Shown: positions 56,151-64,000 of the stretch, piece by piece | Numbering within the stretch: position 1 is the first letter of the stretch | Layout: each line of letters opens with the position of its first letter | Assembly (NCBI GenBank): GCA_003439945.1 | Contig: QVRM01002041.1 | Location: 62,001-126,000, forward strand | Direction: 5' to 3' | Length of the DNA: 64,000 nucleotides | Source: Dermanyssus gallinae | Lineage: Eukaryota; Arthropoda; Arachnida; Mesostigmata; Dermanyssidae | Position numbers and translations under genes: made by a program | Notes under the pieces: generated by a model | What the model was told of the DNA's origin: nothing | Databases searched by the model: none | The model's input: the letters and a program-made list of their open reading frames with translations, nothing else

Positions 56151-57150
56151 AACTCCTTATCATGGCTGAGGCCGAGGAAGATAGAGCCACGCTACTCGGC
56201 TTCAGAAGCTAGCCGACATCAAGGTGTCTGCGAGGATCAGTGAAGGGCAATTCACAGTGAAAGGCAAAATTACTACTCTGCTCACCTGTGGGCCACATAC
56301 AAACATCTGACAACTTCTCAAAGCACACTTGGTCCTTCGCAGTAATCAATATCACTGAAGCGGCACTCAAACCTCAAAGGCCTGAACCACAAGGATCCAG
56401 CAGAAACAAGTGTCCCTATCTCTACCATATTCCAAGTCGTTTTGACATCTGAAAACGTCAGTTAACAGGCCGCTCGCGTGCGAGAGCCAGTAGATCCGTC
56501 ATATAAACTAAAACTTGTGGCTACTTGTGTCTACGGAGTCAACAGAGACGATGAGTAAGCACCTCTTGTTGGGGGTAGAAGCGCTACCGAGGACGGCTTC
56601 GATGATCATAGGAAAGGACTTTAAAGCGAGATTGAACAAGATTAGTTCGGAATGAACTATGGCCTTGCTAGACTTACTGCATAAGATCGGATGTGCATAT
56701 ATGAATGACACTCCGGGTCGTCAGTTATTACCTAACGTATTTGCAACAGATATAAACTGAAAAGCCGTACAATTTACAAGGGACAACAATCATTTACAGG
56801 AAGGTGGGGGACTCAGAGAACATGTACCGATAAGTATCTGGGTGGAAATGAGGGAGAAGAGCAAGGGAGGAGAGAAGGAAAGATGCTTAAGGGCAATGTA
56901 CCCTTACAGGAACTTAGCAGGGCACTTCCGGTGCCAGGGGCAATCTAGGCAGATTGCTACGAACGCAGTCTGGTGGGCATATCAAGGTCTGCGATGCTGC
57001 CACTGACAGAATTATCTAGATAGGCAAATGGCTGTCTGGAAACGAAGTGCCAACACACATGAGCATCAACTGCATACGTAAAGCCTCCGTGGTTTTAATA
57101 GATTTGAATTTTCAAAGGTCTTCTGAAAGGCGACAACGTACTGCTTACGT
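56150..57150 (+). mobile_element. Degenerate LINE endonuclease-region remnant
   Basis: Broken frames read KLVATCVYGVNRD, LLDLLHKIGCAYMNDTPGRQ and LPNVFATDI. They resemble the apurinic-like endonuclease region of LINE ORF2 (family pattern: a Y/G-D-x-N core, then GxLxxxNDxxxxxT). No single frame is open and no RT follows, so it is a truncated, decayed fragment. Confidence 0.45.
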
Positions 57151-57519
57151 ATAGCTGTACTGCTCTTCTGATCGCAAGACTGTGTCTCTAATTAGACCAG
57201 TGGAGCCTGTTGTTCACAACATAAATTCTCCCTTTATTTTTGATTCTAGTAGCACTAGTAGTAATGTATAGGCACATGTGGAAATGTGGTTACATGTATG
57301 CATGCTAAACACTCAGGCTATATGTACAATATGTATGTCAAAACAGTATCGATCTATTTGTCCGATGGGTTTTACAACGTGAACTAATGCAGAGTTGGCT
57401 GGACTTCTGTCAAGGGCGTAGTCCGTAAAAGTACCAAGGAGCAGTATACTTCTGAGACCTTCATTTCGAGCTCTAACCCTATTACACTAATAGCTATATT
57501 CCACGCCGCAATTTTAGTT

Positions 57520-57568
<49 letters not shown>

Positions 57569-58310
57569 AATATAATATCTGCACGGCTTGCAGATGATGC
57601 AGCAAATCATTTAAAACCTAACATATATTTTTTTGCGCTGGACCGAAAATATTTGCACTACTTCTCTCGTCGGAAGCGTGAAGAAGATAGAGCTTCATGA
57701 AGAAACATTTTAAATGTATAATATAGTCAATTTGAGTGAAATAAGCATTATTGTAATTGCAATATTTTTTTCATTTTGTAATATATTTGCAAGTTTATAT
57801 TAATTTAAATGAGAGACTATTTGCGCAGTAGTTTTCTAAGGTCATGGCGCCCTAATTCCTAATAATTGGCACGGCAATACAAGGGCGCATAACTCGAGTA
57901 GCTATTTCAATTCAATTTCAATGCTAATGCTCGTTTGTACTACTGGTAACGTAATCAGTATACAGCATACTAGCATCTCATGGCTTTAAAGAGCTGTGAA
58001 CCTTTATCCTATTGCAAATGACCCAGGAACAGAATGGCATCTATGTATTATTCAGCTGTTCGCTTTCACTGGACCGTTCACCGGTGGCTATTGTATAGTA
58101 TTGCTATGACATCATAAGCATTGCGACAGTTTGACCAGCAGCTGACGTCGTGCTTGTGCCATGACTTTTCAAACGCATACAAATATTGCATTCCATTTAA
58201 AGGTTCAATTAGAATAATAGGTAAGACATTGTTTTATAGTTGTTTAAAATCACTGCAGTTAACGGTCCGAGGCAGCAACAAACATACCACATGTTTTATC
58301 CACTGCGGCC
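57150..58310. other. Intergenic stretch, nothing coding
   Basis: AT-rich, with a TA run at 57524-57566. No gene or shared repeat recognised. Confidence 0.5.
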
Positions 58311-58382
58311 GAGTAACATTGTGGCATAGTGGTTAGCTTACCAAGTGAAGGGTCGTAGGTGTCCAAATCCCGCGACTGAAGC
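58311..58382 (+). repeat. tRNA-like sequence (SINE head or tRNA pseudogene)
   Basis: A-box-like TGGCATAGTGGTTAGCTTA and B-box-like GGTGTCCAAATCCC stand about 35 bases apart, as in tRNA genes. The B box departs from GGTTCGAATCC and the flanks do not close an acceptor stem. I call it a SINE or pseudogene and not a working tRNA. Confidence 0.5.
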
Positions 58383-59047
58383 TGTTCTCTTGTTCCCGAT
58401 ACTTTTGAATTATATTAAACGATATATTTACGAATTTGAGGTTTTTATAGCTCAGAGTTAAATTTTACTCGATATTTCTGAATTTGCCAGCCCGTCATGC
58501 CTTCTCCCCGTCATGGCCATCATCGTTTGAATTCGCGTTGTTCGGAGACAGTTGAGTTGATGTCTCCGAGAAGAAGATAAAAAACCAAGCACATCAAACT
58601 CGACGCACCATACCCTGCAAGTGCGCGTTTTGTGCTGCACCCGTATCAAGTATGAATCTGCACGCCTATAGCACATCTTTAGAGAAGATAGTAATTGCCC
58701 CAGACGTGGCAATCTCCATGATATTTGTTGTGTCAGAGGCTGCTGAAAAGGAAGTATCTGAGTCCAGACGCCATCATGCGGTGAGCGATACTGGCATGCA
58801 GGCCTGAACTTCTCGAGGGCATGCGGGTCGTGAGCGAGCAACATGTCTTGTATTACCCACATTATAGGGGCAGTCGCAACCTCCCGTAGAAAAAGCAGCC
58901 CCGGTTTTGCGGCGTCGGGCCTTTAAGGCAACGCAGATCGATACCGGTCCCACGATAAAAAGGGGGCCTAAAGCTGAAATGGGACGCGCTTAAAGCAGCA
59001 CAGTGGAATTGCGGGGTGTACGCGCTATTGATCTCCGCGCACCTGCC

Positions 59048-59191
59048 GAGCCCGGTGGCGTGGTGCATTCGCCGGCGCCTTGCAACCGGAGGAGACACAT
59101 AGGTGCGCGGGTTCGAGCCCCACCGTTGCACATTTGTATTTATGGGGGTCCGTCTATGAAGCATGCGAAAGGCAGTCTCGTGGACGTTAAA
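59048..59191 (+). repeat. tRNA-derived SINE, family A, copy 3 (best preserved)
   Basis: It begins GAGCCCGGTGGCGTGGTGC, has an intact B box GGGTTCGAGCCCC and continues with GTTGCACATTTGTATTTATG. It ends CGTGGACGTTAAA. Its consensus-like boxes make it the reference for the copies at 6702 and 20097. Confidence 0.87.
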
Positions 59192-59199
59192 TCTTGTTT

Positions 59200-60830
59200 G
59201 GGAGTCAGCCCGAAAAGTATTTTCTTATTCTCCGCGCACCAACGGCTAACACAAGCTACGCGTTTACGATGCCGGGCTTCCCATTCACTCGAACTGTCCG
59301 CAATTGACGTGCTTGCTTTGAGCTTAAAACCGGAACAGAACGTTGTTTACCTCGCCGACGACAGTCCTACGCAGCATGGAGTTCATTTCAGTTATTGCGT
59401 TTCAATCGCAATTAAGACTTCTGCCTCCAATCGTCTCGACAGCGGTTTACATTAGGAACGACCCCACGGGGTATTTCCTGTATCGTCAGCCGAATACCTA
59501 CTCGCGTAAACTCACAGATTTGTTGCGTTACGCTGCCGTAACGTGCAAATGGAACAAGGCAAACCCTTTGTTCAATAATGTCTTTAAGGCTGCGTATCGG
59601 GCACAGTTGACGGCGTGCCTTATTGCCGCAATCTACTTCGCTATGCGGCAAATCTTCACGATCCCTAAGAGTTGGTGTCGGCAAACGAAAAATGTCGAGC
59701 GGAGAAAGTACCCAGAACATCGAGAGCTTCGTTTGTTGCTGGAAGCAGAGCAACATTCGTAGAAATGTCTCCGGAAGCCACGATACGCGTCGTGCCATCT
59801 TGGGTCTACTGCTCTTATGACCCACATCAGCGATATGTTCGCGTTTGCCAACACCATTCCGCGAACCATCGTGCTCTACCAAGGTGCTTGGGACGCGCCA
59901 ACGACACGACGACGTGGTGAATTTGCCGCCGAATTTACTCTGAAGTAATCACAGCCATTGAAAGGCTTCACTCAAACAGTACAACGGGCCTAATCAGACT
60001 CACAACAAGCACCTTAAGGAAGCAATCGTGCTAACGTCACGCTAAGCTCCGTTCCTCAGCGCGCATTTACACATTTGCTTACCACAAACAAAGGTGGGAC
60101 TTTCGATGACTGGCATAGCGCCCTGCAATCAGTTATTTCTCGATTATCTACGTGAACACTCGTAGCTCAAAATTGCTAAAGAATACCTGCTAAAAACTAC
60201 TTTTAGCAAAATTGTTTGCAAAACTTTCAGCGTTTTCTCAAGCTTTGTAGAATTTTCCCCGCGGAGCAGCATGGACTCCGGCAGATCAACTTTTACTGCA
60301 TTCCTAAGAAATACTTGTTTTAATTTATTTAAAAAAAAAATAACTTCCTACTGAAAAATATTTGGAATGCTACAAAGACAAAACGGGATCAGCAGCTTTA
60401 TACTCAGAATTTGTGGGTTCAATCTGCCTTCGACCGAGCTTCACGGGATAAAGCTATTTCTAACACGGTCGGGGATAGAGCTGTTCCCAACATCGTCGGG
60501 CTTATCTGCGCGGTGCTACTAATGAGATGGACTGACCGAGCAACCATTTTTACGGGCAAAGATCTTTCTCTATGTTGATGACCTTACGAGTTCGGCACAA
60601 TTGGAAGCATTTGTGGGGACGTTGGTGTTGAAATTAACGTTAATAAGATTAAATAGAGCCATGCAATTTCGGAAAGCGGACCGACTTGCGGCGCATTATA
60701 AGTTGAGGCTATACTCCGCACCTCTAGAGTATGTGAACAACTTCTCATATTTTAGGCTCTGTCCTCATCCGGCCGATCGTTTACAGTTCATATAACTGAA
60801 CGGGCTCGTAAAGATCTAGCAGCGAGCATC
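59200..60830 (+). mobile_element. Degenerate LINE with YVDD-type RT remnant
   Basis: 59300-59390 reads VVYLADDSPTQHG in the style of a LINE endonuclease end. At 60560-60770 one frame reads FLYVDDLTSSAQLEAF, then MQFRKADRLAAHYKLRLYS and LEYVNNFSYF, matching the YVDD palm motif and the downstream KFRxGGRL...LExVxxFxYLG pattern of non-LTR RTs. Intervening frames are broken. It is a different lineage from the R1-type copies. Confidence 0.6.
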
Positions 60831-61004
60831 GAAATTGAAGAGACGGCGCTCCTCCTGCTGACCACAGCTCTCCGTATATTCCTACAAAAATTGCTAATAT
60901 GGCACGCTCAATCTGAACCAGTACGTCGCAAGCTGTGGTCGTGCAAGGTTGCAAAGAGGGACTCGGCATCTTAGCCCAAATGCTTATCTAGCGATGCATT
61001 TCTT

Positions 61005-61115
61005 ATGTTTGAGTTTTCATCAATTGCAGCCTTCTCACGAACCACGTGTTCGTCGTCCGTTGCTGTATTTTGGACGTCCTCTACGGGGTTCGTCCTACAT
61101 GCTCACAAAGGTGTG
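61005..61115 (-). mobile_element. Mariner/Tc-like transposase linker fragment
   Basis: The minus strand gives PRRGRPK and, after a one-base shift, TATDDEHVVREKAAIDENS. It pairs with the fragment at 22430-22700. No catalytic part is present. Confidence 0.42.
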
Positions 61116-61952
61116 TTAGATTCTATATGATTCCCCTGTTGTAAGATTATATGATCCTAATTTGGCCAGATTATACATAATCCTACTAAGTCTAGCTATG
61201 CACGACATGTGAATTAGTGTCGATACGCTAGAAAAGCCGAGAGGGTAAGCAAAATGCTGGTGTACCCTATGCCTAGTAGAGATTTGTACCTCCCCCTCTC
61301 GATATTAATGGTGTAATGGAGGGCTCTCATTAATAAAAACAACAAATGGTATGATATGTGCACACAACATTGATACTTACTTTTAATATTACAATTACAT
61401 TTATACAAGTCTCCAATTCACCCAAAACATGGCAAATTTCGTCTAGCACATACTTGCTGAACAATGAAAATAAATGCTAAGAGTTAATGACAGATATCCG
61501 TATCATCAATATATTTATTTGTGTTAATACTAATTACAATAGCTACCTCCATCTATTCAGATATTGTACAATATATCTGCGATCCGTACAGCTAATCGGA
61601 AAGAACCTGTGTGAGCCGAATGACAGGCAGCTTGGTCATCAGCCGATGAACTGTTTTTCGAATAGCTTTCACTAAACGACCTTGTAGGACGCCTCAAATG
61701 GTCATTAGACAATATACATACATCTTCCTGAACACTTACGAAAGCAAACATTCAAGTGCGCAATTTGTGATAACCCCATGCTGACACAAGGACGGGATGC
61801 CTCCGTATGGGATTGAAGTTTCAAAATGAATACTAATGCAAAACTTATTTCGGATAATTACCAACACCGCCAGATAAAGTTGGAACCATAATTCAAGCGT
61901 TGCCGTAATTACATTCGGCTGATACACACATATGTAGACATATATGTATGTG

Positions 61953-62008
<56 letters not shown>

Positions 62009-62204
62009 TTACTCGCAAACAGAAGGCCAGTTTCGCTATCTAATTGCACGCAAACCTAACAAAATAAATATTATCGAATCAATATAAAGTATAAGGTACA
62101 CAATAAATATTGTTCGGCCGATAAAAACTTGTGATGCTTTTCAAATTTCGACAGCTATTCTGCTGTGGACAGTTTGTACGCGGTTCCGAGGACTCTCTAC
62201 ATAT
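61116..62204. other. Intergenic / 3' flank of the ANKRD11-like gene
   Basis: No coding sequence recognised. AATAAA on the minus strand at about 61506-61511 is a possible polyadenylation signal for the gene to the right. It holds the TA run at 61957-62005. Confidence 0.4.
61957..62005. repeat. (TA)n microsatellite
   Basis: About 49 bp of pure TA repeat, 200 bp beyond the ANKRD11-like stop codon. Confidence 0.95.
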
Positions 62205-63107
62205 CTATGAAGGAAGTAGATCGAAATCATCGCTCACATGTACCATCGGCACGCAAATATTTAGATCAAGAGCTAAGAAGTCCTTGCTTTCCTTAATCGA
62301 GGCACCAACTCGGTCTCTGCCGCTGGTAGAGCACTTTACGCCAAGCTTCAGGTCACCCTTTTGGTCTGGCTGGTTATCTGACGTTGGCGGTGTCTCTTTA
62401 GCTTTCCAAGTCCAGTCCATCGTTTGGACAGCTCGAAGCGCTTCAGCTTCGCTGTGATGCCGTAGCAATAGGCCTTCCTTCAAACGCTCCCATTTATCAT
62501 CTGTGTCCTATAAGGTAAACAAGGAAAAGTAGGCATATACTAGTTTGCATTTATGGTTGGTTCACTGTATCTCGGTGCAATATTCGCCTAATTTTGGCTG
62601 CGTTTTTGTTTGATGTATTTTATGCAACAGTAATTATGGCGACTAATCTTTGTAACATATCTTCCTTTACATGCAAGTAATAAGTGCAATCAGCAGTTTG
62701 TGCTAAAACCAAACGCCAACACATCTACAACATCCCAATAAAAATATTCGTTAGAATAAACAGAGAATCTTATCTTCAATGTAGGTATGAGGTACATTGA
62801 AAAGATGCCGCGTGATTTTTGTGCAGCCTGTCCCTAACAAGCACGTTTATTGCTATTATTATTATTAGAGCATCTGACATCCTTCATGGAGTAAAGTCTG
62901 GGGCTAAGTTATCATAATATGGCTTCTATTCTACTATGAGTACCTGTAGCCACGATTTGAAGAGACGACCGTTGTTGTATCTGCTCGGGTCTTTGACGTG
63001 ATTGTCGAGTAGCGGGTTCGCTGCTGTCATGCCTGTACGAGGATTGTACAAATTTGATTCAGGATCGAGAGTGTTGTAGATCTCCATATCACGGAGCACC
63101 GTTGTTA
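62205..63107 (-). CDS. ANKRD11: ANKRD11/ANKRD12-like protein, C-terminal two exons
   Basis: Minus-strand exon 63107-62944 (entered in phase 1) reads TTVLRDMEIYNTLDPESNLY, NPRTGMTAANPLLDNHVKDP and SRYNNGRLFKSWLQ. It splices at CAG|GTACTC to exon 62507-62205, reading DTDDKWERLKEGLLLRHHSE, AEALRAVQTMDWTWKAKE and ending ICVPMVHVSDDFDLLPS before the stop. The closing VPMVxVxDDFxLLP and the RYNxGxxxxSWLQDxxDK(W/Y/F) block are hallmarks of the ANKRD11/12 C-terminus. These large nuclear proteins carry ankyrin repeats and recruit co-regulators, including histone deacetylase complexes. The rest of the gene, ankyrin repeats included, lies right of the window. The GTACTC donor is weak but frame and family match support it. 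ANKRD11 versus ANKRD12 is unresolved. Confidence 0.82.
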
Positions 63108-63204
63108 CTGAAAGAGGAATCTACATCAAAAGGATACAAACAGGAACCCAAATTGTATTATGATATGAAGAACAGCTGAATATATACAGACACGGGATGA
63201 ATAA

Positions 63205-63360
63205 ATACAGACACGGGCGATAGCCTTTTCTGCAAAATTACCTGAATAGTTATAAATGTATGAATTTATGTATAAATGGAAATTTCAAGCTCAATTAAGT
63301 GTTATGGAACTTAAATAAATTTGCCGTCTAAAGAAGACGGTCCCATAAAAAAAAATATAT
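63205..63360 (+). repeat. Unnamed short repeat, family D, copy 2
   Basis: It is collinear with 29845-29985. Hairpin 63208-63232 (stem CAGA/TCTG around CACGGGC...GCCT), then TTTCAAGCTCAATTA and TTAAATAAATTTGCCGTCT. The second hairpin CCGTCT/AGACGG (63324-63340, fully paired here) and a poly-A to TATATA tail follow. It lies upstream of the ANKRD11-like exons, inside that gene's intron. Confidence 0.72.
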
Positions 63361-63617
63361 ATATATAAATGTCGGCGCCTTCAGGCTTCAATAAATCGTA
63401 GATGACACCCGGCCGGGAGTTCTTGGTAAACATACGTCTATAATGAATAACATAGTCTGTGTTTTCAAATATCGTATCGATAAACAAATACAATAAGTTA
63501 AGGGGAGATCTGCAGCAACAGTGCTTTTGTAATGAACAAATGCTCAGACACCCATCATAACGATCAGTGTACTTCTGCTAATGCTGTGGTCAACAAATCC
63601 GGTTTGATTTGCTTAGA

Positions 63618-64000
63618 AGGACCACTCATCAGCTACACACAAACCAAATTTCGCGGCAATCGATGACGGCGTTTATTGTTTCAGTTAGGTTTAAAGAAGT
63701 GAATAAAACGAGGTTCGCCAGTTTTTTAAAAACCGAAAATGGAAGAGCGACAAATCTGCATAAAGTTATATAGTAAAAAACAAATCATATGCTCTAAAGC
63801 GGTGGAAATGTTGCGAACTGCTTATCAAGTGAAAAAAACGTGTTTGGAAAGGCCGTCGAGGCCAGAAGAAAACTTTGGAAAAGTTCGTGACAAAATTCGT
63901 TCGGGAAATGTCCGAATTGAAGCTTCAGGTGAGAGCAGAAGACCCTATGTTGCTTCAGTGAGTGATTACAGGAAACGGATCACAGGTATACAGTTACGAC
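63618..64000 (+). mobile_element. Second mariner copy, cut by the window edge
   Basis: It shares CTCATCAGCTACACACA and TTTATTGTTTCAGTTAG-like leader blocks with the copy at 34478. Its frame begins MEERQQICIKLYSKKQ at 63739 and soon decays (a deletion after CLERPSRPEE). The catalytic part would lie outside the window. It is antisense to the ANKRD11-like gene. Confidence 0.7.

Overview
This is animal nuclear DNA, most likely from an arthropod. The genes have short exons split by GT-AG introns. They sit among R1-clade LINEs, mariner/Tc elements, several tRNA-derived SINE families and very many (TA)n microsatellites. A mite or another chelicerate is my guess from overall texture; no species marker is present.

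Four protein-coding genes can be supported. (1) On the + strand, 513-15603, are the last 16 recognisable coding exons of a PHF3/DIDO1-type transcription regulator (PHD finger, TFIIS-central-like region, SPOC domain); its 5' part lies left of the window. (2) On the + strand, 31353-32177, is a complete, intron-free fatty-acid elongase of the ELO family. (3) On the - strand, 49989 down to 42213, is a complete five-exon CHIC1/CHIC2 homologue. I assembled it from the sequence; it encodes 170 aa, and every junction keeps the frame and lies at a GT-AG site. (4) On the - strand, 63107 down to 62205, are the last two coding exons of an ANKRD11/ANKRD12-type nuclear co-regulator, ending in the family's characteristic C-terminus; the rest lies to the right.

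The remainder is mostly mobile-element debris. LINE remnants lie inside introns of gene 1 (5.7-6.7 kb and 10.7-11.6 kb), across 19-27 kb, in a dense cluster at 27-39 kb, and at 56-57 kb and 59-61 kb. SINE copies lie in introns and inside one LINE. Two mariner copies (34.5 kb and the right edge) and a Tc/mariner relative at 35.8-36.3 kb are broken. From about 49.7 to 55.4 kb, upstream of and overlapping the CHIC start, DNA is dominated by CAA/CAG/GTT-type triplet repeats, a GGN-rich tandem array, a 31-bp tandem repeat and an AAGTAATC-type minisatellite. Its long 'ORFs' are low-complexity artefacts or leader sequence.

The genes are not an operon or an obvious pathway: two are nuclear regulators, one is an ER lipid enzyme and one is a palmitoylated membrane-associated protein. 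I do not see a new biological system. The most interesting unexplained signals are a conserved hairpin at the 3' ends of two otherwise different repeat families with changed but still paired outer stems, the extreme triplet-repeat leader of the CHIC gene, a long near-perfect inverted repeat at 30.3-30.8 kb, and a roughly 220-bp tandem duplication in a CHIC intron.
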